Assembly: GCA_014377445.1 (NCBI GenBank) | Contig: JACMPP010000086.1 | Location: 1 to 64,000 of the forward strand | From: Oligoflexus sp. | Lineage (GTDB): Bacteria; Bdellovibrionota_B; Oligoflexia; Oligoflexales; Oligoflexaceae | DNA: 64,000 nucleotides | Direction of reading: 5' to 3' | Shown here: positions 8,238 through 16,902 of the stretch, piece after piece | Layout: each line of letters opens with the position of its first letter | How positions within the stretch are numbered: position 1 is the first letter of the stretch | Notes under the pieces: model-generated | Databases searched by the model: none | What the model saw: the letters and a program-made list of their open reading frames with translations, nothing else | Told to the model about the DNA's origin: nothing | Program-made: the position numbers and the translations under genes

Positions 8238-9431
8238 ATGGCCAACATAGATTCTAAACGCAATGGTCGCTTCATCAAAAAGGGTGACCCGATTCATAAG
8301 GTATTGAGCATCACAGACTTCAGCCTGTCTGATATCTGTGACTCGCCTATCACGTTTCACGATAACGCCATGGCTAACATCATCCATGAGAAGATGCATC
8401 TGCGGGAAGATCTCGCAGAAACAGTCAGGGCGTCCCACGAGATCGAAACCGTCTTCCAAAGCCAGGAAGAACGTATGCTCATCCGTCCCCTCGACTTCAC
8501 AGACGAGTGGAACCGCATGCGCAAGCGTCAATCCAGCCGTAACATGCGTACGGACGAAGACGATGATTTTGATTTGGAAGCGGCACGGGCGGAAGAAGCT
8601 CAACAGGATGCTGAAGACCTGGCAGCTTTTGAAAAGCGAACGCACGAAGATGACAAACCTGCACCAGAACCCGAAAAAACCCTCTCCGCGGCTCCGCCTG
8701 TCGTCGAATCCATGGCGGCTCCCCTCAGCTCCCCCGCACCTGAGCCGATCATTCAAAGTCCTTACATAGCTGCAGCCGCGGCTGTTCCACCTTCTGCACC
8801 GGCTCCCGCTCCTGCCCCGTTGGATGACTTTGTGCCCTACGCACAGACCCAGGGCAACGCCGGGCACAGCAGCCACGTCAGCACGCCTGAACGCTTTTTG
8901 AGCGAAGAAGAGCTGGAACAACTGCGGAGTGAAGCGCGCGAGGAAGGCTTTCGGCAGGGTTTTCAATCCGGCGAAGAACGCGCAACCCTAGAGTCTCGTC
9001 ACAAGGTCCAGGCGATCCTCGAAGAGGTGTCCAACATCGTTGGCAATCTCGAAGGCATGCAAAAATCCATTCTCAATCATGCCCAGTCGAATTTTCATGC
9101 CATCACCAAAAGCCTTATTGAATCCATGCTTCATAAAGAATTCTCGATGAGTCCAGAAGTCTTCGGCGCCGTCATGGAACGAGCCATCAACGAAGCTCTC
9201 AAAGACGACGAATTCAAGATCTTCGTCAGCCCGAAGGTGGCAAAGGATCTGAAGACCTGGAGCAATGAAAAATTGCAAACCCGCATTCGCACTGACGATG
9301 CTATTCAAGACTATGATTTCCGTATCGAAGGCCAACATGCGTCGATCGACGCCTCGATCCCACAGATCATCAGCGATCTTCTCGATCAAGCGGATCTGAA
9401 CCTCTTTGAACAAAAAGACAAGGTTGGTTAA
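8238..9431 (+). CDS. fliH: FliH-type flagellar export ATPase regulator with a long N-terminal extension
   Basis: FliH binds and restrains the export ATPase FliI and links it to the C ring. The C-terminal ~170 residues carry the family pattern: EEGFRQGFQSGEE (AxxxG-like helix repeats), a coiled-coil, then the FliH/V-ATPase-E-like domain ending DASIPQIISDLLDQADLNLF. At 397 aa it is far longer than typical FliH (~230-280). Residues 1-110 form an unrecognised domain, followed by an acidic segment and an Ala/Pro-rich linker (~140-200). It occupies the slot where fliG is usually found, but I see no FliG motif in the extension. Its stop shares a base with the fliI ATG (TAATG). Confidence 0.85.
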   Translation: MANIDSKRNGRFIKKGDPIHKVLSITDFSLSDICDSPITFHDNAMANIIHEKMHLREDLAETVRASHEIETVFQSQEERMLIRPLDFTDEWNRMRKRQSSRNMRTDEDDDFDLEAARAEEAQQDAEDLAAFEKRTHEDDKPAPEPEKTLSAAPPVVESMAAPLSSPAPEPIIQSPYIAAAAAVPPSAPAPAPAPLDDFVPYAQTQGNAGHSSHVSTPERFLSEEELEQLRSEAREEGFRQGFQSGEERATLESRHKVQAILEEVSNIVGNLEGMQKSILNHAQSNFHAITKSLIESMLHKEFSMSPEVFGAVMERAINEALKDDEFKIFVSPKVAKDLKTWSNEKLQTRIRTDDAIQDYDFRIEGQHASIDASIPQIISDLLDQADLNLFEQKDKVG

Positions 9432-10786
9432 TGGACGACTCCCTCGCCGTACGCAAGCTAAACAGCGCATCGCTGAAAGCTTCCTTTCATTCGATTCCGT
9501 GGTCTTGCAAAGGCCGTGTGACGGATGTCGTGGGCACCCTGATTGAAGCCACGCTTCCCGGCGCTCACGTCGGCAGCATCGTCAGCATCAAGGCTCCCGA
9601 TCGCCGGGAAGCGATCCTGGCTGAAGTCGTTGGCTTTCGCAAGGAACGCGTTCTCCTCCTGCCCTATTCCCATCTCCAGGGCGTTTCACCCGGCTCGACC
9701 ATCGAACACGTGAAGAGCTTTGCCGAGGTTCCACTGGGCGATCACCTTTTGGGGCGTATCGTCGACCCCTTCCTTCAGACGCTGGACACAGGCGAAAGTC
9801 TGATTCGCGAAGAGCTTCCCACCTTCAATATCGATCGCGAGGCTCCAAACCCTATCGAACGCGAGCGAATCCACAAGGCCCTTGGCCTCGGCATTCGCGC
9901 AATGGATGCGCTTTTGACCTTTGGTGAAGGCCAACGAATCGGCATCATGGCGGGTTCAGGCGTCGGTAAATCCGTATTGATGGGCATGATCTCAAAGAAA
10001 TCCGAAGCGGACGTCAACGTCATCGCCCTGATCGGTGAGCGAGGTCGTGAGGTTCGGGAATTTATCGAACGCGATTTGGGTCCGGAAGGTCTCGCGCGTT
10101 CGGTTCTTGTCGTCGTCACAGGCGATCAATCCCCCTTGATGCGTATCCGCGGCGCCAAGCTTGCGACGAGCATCGCCGAATATTTCTCGCACAGCGGTCG
10201 GAGCGTGATGCTCATGATCGATAGTCTTACGCGTGTGGCCATGGCTCAACGCGAAATCGGCAACGCTGCCGGCGAACCGCCCACAACCAAGGGCTATACA
10301 CCGTCGGTATTCTCACTTTTGCCGAAGCTTCTCGAAAGAGCGGGACCCCAAAAGAAAGGGCGCGGACCTATCAGCGGCCTCTATACCGTCCTCGTCGATG
10401 GCGATGACTTCAATGATCCCGTTGCCGATGCCGTGCGTTCCATCCTCGACGGCCACATCGTTTTGACTCGAGAATTGGCTGTTAAAGGTCATTTTCCTGC
10501 GATCGACATCGGGGCGAGCGCAAGTCGGGTCATGAGCGATATCGTGGCACCGGCTCACTGGCAGCAAACCAACTATTTCCGCGAGCTTCTTGGTACCTAT
10601 AACGCGGCTCTCGATATGATTCAGATCGGTGCCTACCAGGCCGGCACCAATCCGAAGCTCGACGAAGCCATTCGACTGATGCCGGCGATGGAGAATTTTC
10701 TCAAGCAGGGCATTCGGGAATCCTGCACGGTTGACGAAGCCACACTCGGCCTTCGCCGCGTCTTGATGGGACAAGCTCATAAATGA
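9431..10786 (+). CDS. fliI: Flagellum-specific export ATPase FliI
   Basis: Hexameric ATPase of the flagellar type III export apparatus, related to F1-beta. It is 451 aa with Walker A AGSGVGKS near residue 175, ALIGERGREVREFIE, Walker B MLMIDSLTRVAMAQREIG and the family signature TKGYTPSVFSLLPKLLERAG. It is coupled to fliH upstream (TAATG) and overlaps fliJ by 4 nt downstream, the usual FliH-FliI-FliJ trio. Confidence 0.98.
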   Translation: MDDSLAVRKLNSASLKASFHSIPWSCKGRVTDVVGTLIEATLPGAHVGSIVSIKAPDRREAILAEVVGFRKERVLLLPYSHLQGVSPGSTIEHVKSFAEVPLGDHLLGRIVDPFLQTLDTGESLIREELPTFNIDREAPNPIERERIHKALGLGIRAMDALLTFGEGQRIGIMAGSGVGKSVLMGMISKKSEADVNVIALIGERGREVREFIERDLGPEGLARSVLVVVTGDQSPLMRIRGAKLATSIAEYFSHSGRSVMLMIDSLTRVAMAQREIGNAAGEPPTTKGYTPSVFSLLPKLLERAGPQKKGRGPISGLYTVLVDGDDFNDPVADAVRSILDGHIVLTRELAVKGHFPAIDIGASASRVMSDIVAPAHWQQTNYFRELLGTYNAALDMIQIGAYQAGTNPKLDEAIRLMPAMENFLKQGIRESCTVDEATLGLRRVLMGQAHK

Positions 10787-11232
10787 CAAATTTTGCTCAA
10801 AAGATTCAAAAAATGGAGCCCTTGATTAAGATCAGGACTCTACAGCTAGATCAGCAACTGTTTATTTTGCAGCAGATACAGACGCGTAAACAGGCTGCCA
10901 AAACCGAACTTCTTCGCTGCCAGCATATGTATATCCAAGGCATCGATCGTCTGAACCAGGAACGCCAGTCTCCGGAACGAAGAATGCTCGAAGCCCTTGA
11001 ACGATCCATCGACTTGGCAAAATCTCTCTGGCACAAGCGACTGATGGATCTGAGAAATGTGGAAGATGAAGAACGCATTCAGGAAGCCGCAGTGAGACTC
11101 GCTTACAAGAATCTCAAGATGCTCGAAAAACTCGATGAACGATACACAGTCGACCTCAACGAACATATGAAAAAAGTCGAACAGAAACAACTTGATGAAT
11201 TTGCCGTTCAATCCGCGCGTAGAAAGATCTGA
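10783..11232 (+). CDS. fliJ: Flagellar export chaperone FliJ
   Basis: A 149-aa, almost entirely coiled-coil protein at the classic position after fliI, overlapping its stop by 4 nt. FliJ is the central stalk of the export ATPase and an escort chaperone. Sequence is poorly conserved in this family, so the call rests on length, heptad-rich composition (QQLFILQQIQTRKQ; LDERYTVDLNEHMKKVEQKQ) and context. Confidence 0.85.
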   Translation: MTNFAQKIQKMEPLIKIRTLQLDQQLFILQQIQTRKQAAKTELLRCQHMYIQGIDRLNQERQSPERRMLEALERSIDLAKSLWHKRLMDLRNVEDEERIQEAAVRLAYKNLKMLEKLDERYTVDLNEHMKKVEQKQLDEFAVQSARRKI

Positions 11233-11240
11233 GGATAACA

Positions 11241-11984
11241 ATGTCCAATCTCATGGGTAATCTTTTAAGCCGCTATACAATCCCCGTCCTCATCGTTATG
11301 AAGATCGGTGTTTTGTCTTATATTTTTCTTGGTGATAAGAAGTTCATCTGGTTTGGGGACAAGTCTGCGGTTGGTCAGGAAAAAGCCGAGAAGCCCGAAG
11401 CAGCCGCCCCTGCCGTCGAGGAAAAAGCCGATACAGGCAAGCGCAAAGGCTTTCTGGATGACCTTCTCAACCTGCCGAAGATCGACAGTGAGAATCTCAA
11501 AAAGGACGAAGTGGGCCGCTACCTCACCCTTCTCGAACGTAAGCAGAGCCAGGTGGAAAACCGTCTTCAGGTTCTGAAATCGCGTGAAGAGCAATTGAAA
11601 TCACTCGAAAACTCAGTGGACGATAAATTGAAGAAGCTGGAGGAAGAGATGAGTTTCTTCCAACAGACGATTCAAAAGGAAAAACAAATTCAGGCGGATC
11701 GCCTGGATAAACTTGTAGAGTTTTATCAGAAGATGGATGCGAAGAAAGCCGCACCCGTGTTTGAGAAACTCGATAAGGATCTGGTCGTCTCGCTTTTTAA
11801 TCGAATTCCTCAGAAGCAAACCACCCTTATTCTCCAGCTCATGAATCCCGACAAATCGGTCGAGCTCTCGGAATACTACGGCCGCATCCGCTCAGCCAAG
11901 GAATACGAGATGCTGAAAGAGATCAACATGACCCTTCGAAAAGAGTTCCAGGAATGTAAAGGCATGCCTGAGAAGACCCCCTAA
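11241..11984 (+). CDS. MotE/YlxF-like flagellar protein (membrane segment, coiled coil, MgtE-N-type domain)
   Basis: A 247-aa protein with an N-terminal membrane helix (YTIPVLIVMKIGVLSYIFLG), a charged linker, a long coiled coil (~95-165) and a C-terminal MgtE-N-like helical domain (KKAAPVFEKLDKDLVVSLFNRI, LQLMNPDKSVEL). This architecture is known for MotE, a motility chaperone in alphaproteobacteria, and for YlxF next to fliJ in Bacillus. GAGGA lies 6 nt before the ATG. It closes the flagellar operon. A periplasmic chaperone or export accessory role is likely but not proven. Confidence 0.8.
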   Translation: MSNLMGNLLSRYTIPVLIVMKIGVLSYIFLGDKKFIWFGDKSAVGQEKAEKPEAAAPAVEEKADTGKRKGFLDDLLNLPKIDSENLKKDEVGRYLTLLERKQSQVENRLQVLKSREEQLKSLENSVDDKLKKLEEEMSFFQQTIQKEKQIQADRLDKLVEFYQKMDAKKAAPVFEKLDKDLVVSLFNRIPQKQTTLILQLMNPDKSVELSEYYGRIRSAKEYEMLKEINMTLRKEFQECKGMPEKTP

Positions 11985-12032
11985 TTCCTCTCAGCGAAGC
12001 GCGTATTGTTTGAAAGACCTGGCGATGGCATA

Positions 12033-12091
12033 CTGAAGCCGCCTCAAGCGTGTTCTTGAGGTTAGCTGGAAGCTTATTTGAGCTTCTTCAG
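12033..12091 (+). other. Possible three-way-junction RNA in the fmt 5' leader
   Basis: An outer pairing CTGAAG/CTTCAG (12033-12038 with 12086-12091) can enclose two perfect hairpins: CCTCAAG-cgtgtt-CTTGAGG (12042-12061) and GAAGCT-tatttg-AGCTTC (12069-12086), with one base shared. It ends 20 nt before the fmt ATG. No T-run follows, so a simple terminator is unlikely, although it could partly insulate fmt from the flagellar operon. It matches no riboswitch class I know. The rest of the 127-nt gap shows only GAGG, 7 nt before the ATG. Confidence 0.3.
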
Positions 12092-12111
12092 GCCAAATCT
12101 GAGGTCTTCTT

Positions 12112-13086
12112 ATGCGCTTAGTCTTTATGGGCTCACCCCTTGAAGTGATCGCCCCTCTCGAATCCCTCATCAAACACTGTCAACAGAGCGGTGACCAATT
12201 GGTTGCGGTGGTCAGTCAGCCGGCCAAACCAGCGGGTCGTAAACAGGCTTTGACGGATCCACCCCTTGCAAGTTTTGCCAAGGAACGGGGTCTTCTTTGT
12301 CTGCAGCCAACCAAGGCCAGTGACCCCCAATTCCTGGAAGAACTGAAAGCTCTCGATGTCGACGTGATCATCACGGCGGCTTACGGCCAGATTCTTTCCA
12401 ATGCCTTTCTCGCAATACCCAAACGCGCGACCATCAATATTCATCCTTCGCTGCTGCCGGCCTTTCGCGGCGCTATACCCGTTCCTGCTGCCTTGCTCGA
12501 CGGCCTTGACACGACCGGTGTCACCGTCCTTTTCACAGTCAAGGCCCTGGACGCGGGCAATATCATCCTTCAGGAAAGCTTCGCTATCGCACCGAGCGAA
12601 ACAGCGGCCGCACTCACGCCAAGACTCTTTGCTGCAAGTGCTCCTTTGCTCTTTGCCGCACTTGATAAGCTTCGTGATCCGGACTTTTCAGGCCTCGTTC
12701 AGGACGAAAGCAAGGTTACGCTTTGCCGCAAGATCGCCAAGACTGATGGGGCAATAGACTGGAATAAAGCCTCCAAAACCATTCTCAGTGAGTTCCGTGC
12801 CTACCAGCCTTGGCCCGGTAGCTACACGGAGCGCGATAAGCTTCGCATTACGGTCGAGGACATGCTTCCCATCGCTATGGATGTCAGCGCCGAAGGCGAA
12901 GCGCTCGCACTGTCCCCCGGCGCGTTCTATTTCGACAAGAAGGAGAAAGCCATCCGCGTTGGGACAGGCGACGGCCAAGTCACAATTAAACGCTTGAAAA
13001 GTGCTGGCTCCAAATCGGTCGATGCCCCCGCCTTTTGGAATGGGCTGAGGCTTCAGGGCCAGGGCCAATTCGAGATCCTATGTTGA
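12112..13086 (+). CDS. fmt: Methionyl-tRNA formyltransferase
   Basis: Formylates initiator Met-tRNA using 10-formyl-tetrahydrofolate. It is 324 aa, normal for Fmt. The N-terminal Rossmann-like formyltransferase domain has the catalytic NIHPSLLPAFRGAIP motif (Asn and His) and the downstream Asp in VKALDAGNIILQ. The C-terminal beta-barrel tRNA-binding domain includes AYQPWPGSYT. It overlaps purN by 7 nt, so two 10-formyl-THF-dependent transferases are coupled. No def gene, the usual partner, is nearby. Confidence 0.95.
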   Translation: MRLVFMGSPLEVIAPLESLIKHCQQSGDQLVAVVSQPAKPAGRKQALTDPPLASFAKERGLLCLQPTKASDPQFLEELKALDVDVIITAAYGQILSNAFLAIPKRATINIHPSLLPAFRGAIPVPAALLDGLDTTGVTVLFTVKALDAGNIILQESFAIAPSETAAALTPRLFAASAPLLFAALDKLRDPDFSGLVQDESKVTLCRKIAKTDGAIDWNKASKTILSEFRAYQPWPGSYTERDKLRITVEDMLPIAMDVSAEGEALALSPGAFYFDKKEKAIRVGTGDGQVTIKRLKSAGSKSVDAPAFWNGLRLQGQGQFEILC

Positions 13087-13691
13087 ATCGGGGGCCAAAA
13101 AAGAAAATCGCTGTTGCGGTGTCTGGCAAAGGCCGTACCCTGCAGAACTTTTTAAAAGGCAGCTTTGCATTCGAGGTCGGCGCTGTGATCAGCTCAAAGC
13201 CCGATGCCGCTGCACTCGATTTGGCCAAAGCCCATGGAATCCCGGTCTTCGTCGATAACTTTAAGAATATCAACGCCAAAGCCCTGGATAGCTGGCTCCT
13301 CCAGCTCGGCATCCAGTGGATCGCACTCGCAGGCTTTCTAAAACCCTTTCCTACGCTGCCATCTTTCACGGATCGTGTTATTAATATTCATCCATCACTC
13401 TTACCGAGCTATGGAGGACACGGCATGTATGGTATGAAGGTTCATGAAGCTGTGATGGCCGCAAAAGAACAGTGCTCAGGGGCTACCGTCCATTTTGTGA
13501 ACGAACGTTACGATGAAGGCTCTGTCATCGCCCAGATACGCAGCGATATCCACCTCATCACCAACGCTCAAGACCTTGCGGATCATGTTTTTGCACTTGA
13601 GTGTCACCTTTATCCCGAAGTCCTGACCAGACTTCTCAATCAACAACTCCCGCTTGCAGAAGGCCAGACATGGTTCTTCGAGAAGGTATAA
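13080..13691 (+). CDS. purN: Phosphoribosylglycinamide formyltransferase
   Basis: GAR transformylase of purine synthesis, transferring formyl from 10-formyl-THF to GAR. It is 203 aa from ATG 13080, chosen because the MLNRGPKKKIAVAVSGKG start matches family length; the track start at 13035 adds 15 unlikely residues. Catalytic elements are NIHPSLLP, the HGMYG segment and the YDEG Asp. The usual GSGSN-type phosphate loop is replaced by SGKGRTLQNF. The 7-nt overlap with fmt implies translational coupling. Confidence 0.9.
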   Translation: MLNRGPKKKIAVAVSGKGRTLQNFLKGSFAFEVGAVISSKPDAAALDLAKAHGIPVFVDNFKNINAKALDSWLLQLGIQWIALAGFLKPFPTLPSFTDRVINIHPSLLPSYGGHGMYGMKVHEAVMAAKEQCSGATVHFVNERYDEGSVIAQIRSDIHLITNAQDLADHVFALECHLYPEVLTRLLNQQLPLAEGQTWFFEKV

Positions 13692-13692
13692 T

Positions 13693-13962
13693 ATGCTGAA
13701 GATGACCGTAGAAAATTTTCAAGAAAAAGCTTTTCGTTTTCGCGAACGCCAGGCCGGTGTCAGTATCATCTACGACCCGGGGTCCGAAGCTTACAGCTAC
13801 AATGCCTATTGTTTAGAAACTAAGATCATGAAAGAATTGTTCACTGTTGAATTTGATTACCTCGATGATGCCCTCGAGCTTATGAATGACGAATTCGGTA
13901 GCTGGGAGCTCTTCGATCTTTCAGAAAAGAGTTCAGGCTGTGCATCATGTGTCGCAAAATAG
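13693..13962 (+). CDS. Small conserved-looking protein with C-terminal CASC motif
   Basis: An 89-aa protein from ATG 13693, one base after the purN stop. It is acidic, with a mixed alpha/beta pattern (VSIIYDPGSEAYSYNAYC), and ends SGCASCVAK, a C-x-x-C that could bind metal or be redox active. It has no signal peptide, so it is probably cytosolic. Close spacing puts it in the fmt-purN operon. The function is not recognised; a thiol- or metal-based role is only suggested by the tail. Confidence 0.7.
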   Translation: MLKMTVENFQEKAFRFRERQAGVSIIYDPGSEAYSYNAYCLETKIMKELFTVEFDYLDDALELMNDEFGSWELFDLSEKSSGCASCVAK

Positions 13963-15106
13963 AAAATCCCGTTTTTGCTTTCACCGCTCGCACGTTTCTT
14001 TGACTCTTGCGCTTTCATTGGCACTGACTTCTGTCAGTGCTCATGGATTTGCCGAGACTAAAACAGCTCCTGTCTCGACAGTTAGCCCGACTCCGGCTCT
14101 GGCTCCAACTCCCACGTCAGTTCCTGCAGAAGAAAATAAAATCTTCGTCGATCCCAATGCGAACATCCCTAAAGTGCCCGACAATTGCGAATTACTATCG
14201 CGTGGTCCGGGCGTCGCTTTGCAAGATTCGGAGGTGACCCTTCACAGCTTTCTTGAAAAAGTGATCGACGATCTTCAGCAGGATAAGTTCCAACATCTCT
14301 CTGAGTATTTTCACCCGCGAGCTAAAGTAAAAAGCGATCTGGGCGAAAAAATTCGTTCAATCATCATGAATCGCTATAACGCTCCCCTTCAATATTCAAT
14401 CTTTCGCGTCTGGCGCGTAACGTCTCCATCGGCAAGCAAACAAATTCTGGAGAATTGCCCGGAAAGCGATGGTGCAAAGATCATCACCTCTTTTGGCTAT
14501 TCAAAACAGTTTGCTGTTTGGATCCAAATTATGAGTCAGAACGAACTGGGTCGACTGATCCTCTCCGTGGCGCCTGATAAAGGCAAAGTCAGTATCGTTG
14601 GCTTTCGCATCCAACAGTGGACCCAGTCTGGCGAAGACTGGCGGACCTGGGCCGGCAAAGCCGAAGCGGCCGAAGCGAAGAAGGACCCTAAGCTGGCATA
14701 TCTTGCCTATGACATCTCCCAGAAGCTATTGGACGGTAAAGACTTCGTCACCTATCCGATCCAACCTGTGCTGATTCAAAAGCGCGATGAGATGTTCAGC
14801 CAGGCAAAGCTGATCGAGGCTGTGAATAAGGATCTTGGCATCACGACAACGGCTTATGTGGGAACACTTCTAGCCAAGGAAGGCAGCGGAATGTTCCTTC
14901 GTGAGTACATTGCCAAGGAACTGCCCACTTCAACGCTACGTGATATGTGCGCTAGCCATGGTCACACGCTTCAGAAAACCGGCTGGCTCAGTCAGAGTCA
15001 GGGTCTGCGCTGCAACTATATTTTTAAAGGCATGGACCCTTTGCACGACTCAGGTCTTGGCGGCTTTTACATTACAGCCGACGATCTTAAACCCAACAAA
15101 AAATAG
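13949..15106 (+). CDS. Exported protein of unknown function
   Basis: A 385-aa protein whose best start is GTG 13949: it gives a signal peptide with basic n-region and hydrophobic core (HVSLTLALSLALTSVSAHG). The track start at 13886 lies deep in the previous gene. After a Thr/Pro/Ala linker the mature part (~65-385) has no membrane segment and contains four or more Cys residues, suggesting a periplasmic or surface protein. It overlaps the CASC gene by 14 nt. No domain is recognised. A possible loose hairpin AAAGCTG/CAGCTTT follows at 15117-15149. Confidence 0.75.
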   Translation: MSQNRKSRFCFHRSHVSLTLALSLALTSVSAHGFAETKTAPVSTVSPTPALAPTPTSVPAEENKIFVDPNANIPKVPDNCELLSRGPGVALQDSEVTLHSFLEKVIDDLQQDKFQHLSEYFHPRAKVKSDLGEKIRSIIMNRYNAPLQYSIFRVWRVTSPSASKQILENCPESDGAKIITSFGYSKQFAVWIQIMSQNELGRLILSVAPDKGKVSIVGFRIQQWTQSGEDWRTWAGKAEAAEAKKDPKLAYLAYDISQKLLDGKDFVTYPIQPVLIQKRDEMFSQAKLIEAVNKDLGITTTAYVGTLLAKEGSGMFLREYIAKELPTSTLRDMCASHGHTLQKTGWLSQSQGLRCNYIFKGMDPLHDSGLGGFYITADDLKPNKK

Positions 15107-15285
15107 TCTAAAAACAAAGCTGTCAGTACCCCTCACATGCAGCTTTTGCCTCCTCCCGCCCGTTTGAAGTCGAGTGTGTTAAGATAGTAAATAAGCAAAC
15201 GCACTCAGATTTTTCTTGTCGTTGCTTCTATTCCCACTACTCTTCCATCTCGGTTCAACAGAACTCTTTTTCTAGAGGTAAAGCT

Positions 15286-16902
15286 GTGTCCAGCAGCGCT
15301 TTGTCGATTGCACTCCTGCATGACTTTCACCGTAAGTTGCAACTGTCAACTCTTGACGGGGTGAAGCATCTTCACGGCCAAACCACTCCAGCCATCGCCG
15401 ACTACGCGAAACGCTTTCAAGAGTGCCTCCCGACCCAATACCATCGCATTCCCAGCAGCAAACTCGTCGATCGCGTGCGCGACGCTGAAGTCGTGCTATT
15501 CGGAGACTTCCATACGCTTCCGCAAAGCCAGGCCGCATTCTTTGAGCTTTTAAAGCGCTGTTTTAATAACGGCAAAGAGACGGCCACCTCGCGCCCGATG
15601 CAAGTGGCGCTCGAGATTTTTGCAGCCGCCGATCAAGATCATATCGACGATTACCTCAGTGGAAGATTGCCCGAGGAGTATTTTCTTAAACGCATCGACT
15701 ATCACAACAAATGGGGTTTTCCCTGGGAAAACTATAAGCCCATCGTCGATTTTTGTGTCCAAAACAAAATTCCCATCGTCGGAATCAATTGTCACACCGA
15801 TCCTACCAATCGATTAGCGAAGCGAGATTCGTTTGCGGCAAACATCATCAATGCGATGCTGACCCAGGAACCACGCACCCTGGTCCTTTGCCTCATCGGG
15901 GAATATCATTTAGCCGATCAGCATCTTCCTCAGATGCTCCAGAGCCGAAGTATCGTTCGCGTCGTCAATAACATCGACGACTATTCGATTCCCTCTCTCG
16001 ATCAGCACATGGCGAGTTTTGAAGCATTGGAACTCAATGCCGACTTCTTCTGTATTCTGAACACTTCACCCTGGCTGAAGTGGCAATCGCTGGCTATGTG
16101 GGAAGAGCTCCATGGCGTCTCGGAAGAAAGCTTCTACGGCGGCGAGATCGATGCCTATACCGTGCAGGAATATGATTTTGAGTATCAACTTCTCTTCATC
16201 CTCAAGTCGGTGAATGAGTTTCTGCAACTGGGCATCAGTTCGAGTGATATGTCATTCGACATCTATCTCAAACCGGATCGAACGACGTTAAGCTACATCC
16301 GCAGAAAATTCGGCATCTCCAGACAGAATTATGCCACTGCCGAACGCAAGCTCTATCAGGACGGCTTCTGCTATCTGCCGCGTGCCAAAGCTATTCTCCT
16401 CCTCGAGTTTTCCATGACGCATCTTTTGGAAGTCGCTGGTTTCATCCTCATGGACTGCATGAATAAGCAGCTCTCCAAACAGGGGAGCTTTGCGCAACGC
16501 GTCCAATATCAAATCTGCGGGACCCTGACGGGCCTGATCATGAATCCACGCCGCGCGACGGCGACCTTGATTCAAGTTGAAGCTGATCTTAAGCAGCTTC
16601 AGCGCAAAAGACTGTCCGGTGAATCACGCAAATACCGAGAAGCCTATCGTCAGGTTCGTGATTTTTACCAGGATGGTTTTCAAGAGGTCTTTAAGCCCAC
16701 TCAGAGTCTGGAAGGTCGGGACAGGGATTCCAATTACCTCATCAGCCGCATCTTTGGTGAAACGATTGCGCACCAAATCTTCATGCTCTGTCTTAATTCC
16801 GAGCTGGAAATGAAAAAGGGCCTTGCGACCCTTTTCTCAAATGATTTGCCTGGGCAGCTTGCCCTGCTTCGTCCTCGCGAAGAAATGCGCAGCGCGTCTT
16901 AG
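15286..16902 (+). CDS. ChaN/Tiki-superfamily protein with an uncharacterised C-terminal region
   Basis: A 538-aa protein starting at GTG 15286 with GAGG ~10 nt upstream. Residues ~60-235 fit the ChaN-like (haem-binding/Tiki-type) fold: [13 protein letters not shown], the acidic LEIF strand, [10 protein letters not shown] and a late [14 protein letters not shown]. Conserved His and acidic residues suggest metal or haem binding, or hydrolase activity as in related Tiki and EreA folds. Unlike ChaN lipoproteins it has no signal peptide, so it is predicted cytosolic. Residues ~280-538 match nothing I know. The upstream 179-nt gap holds no clear promoter. It converges with the chemoreceptor-like gene, overlapping by 4 nt. 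Confidence 0.7.
   Translation: MSSSALSIALLHDFHRKLQLSTLDGVKHLHGQTTPAIADYAKRFQECLPTQYHRIPSSKLVDRVRDAEVVLFGDFHTLPQSQAAFFELLKRCFNNGKETATSRPMQVALEIFAAADQDHIDDYLSGRLPEEYFLKRIDYHNKWGFPWENYKPIVDFCVQNKIPIVGINCHTDPTNRLAKRDSFAANIINAMLTQEPRTLVLCLIGEYHLADQHLPQMLQSRSIVRVVNNIDDYSIPSLDQHMASFEALELNADFFCILNTSPWLKWQSLAMWEELHGVSEESFYGGEIDAYTVQEYDFEYQLLFILKSVNEFLQLGISSSDMSFDIYLKPDRTTLSYIRRKFGISRQNYATAERKLYQDGFCYLPRAKAILLLEFSMTHLLEVAGFILMDCMNKQLSKQGSFAQRVQYQICGTLTGLIMNPRRATATLIQVEADLKQLQRKRLSGESRKYREAYRQVRDFYQDGFQEVFKPTQSLEGRDRDSNYLISRIFGETIAHQIFMLCLNSELEMKKGLATLFSNDLPGQLALLRPREEMRSAS

Noticed and set aside
8560-8830. Ala/Pro and Asp/Glu-rich stretch of FliH as a repeat or foreign insert
   Set aside because: Base and codon use match the neighbours; it is an ordinary flexible linker in frame.
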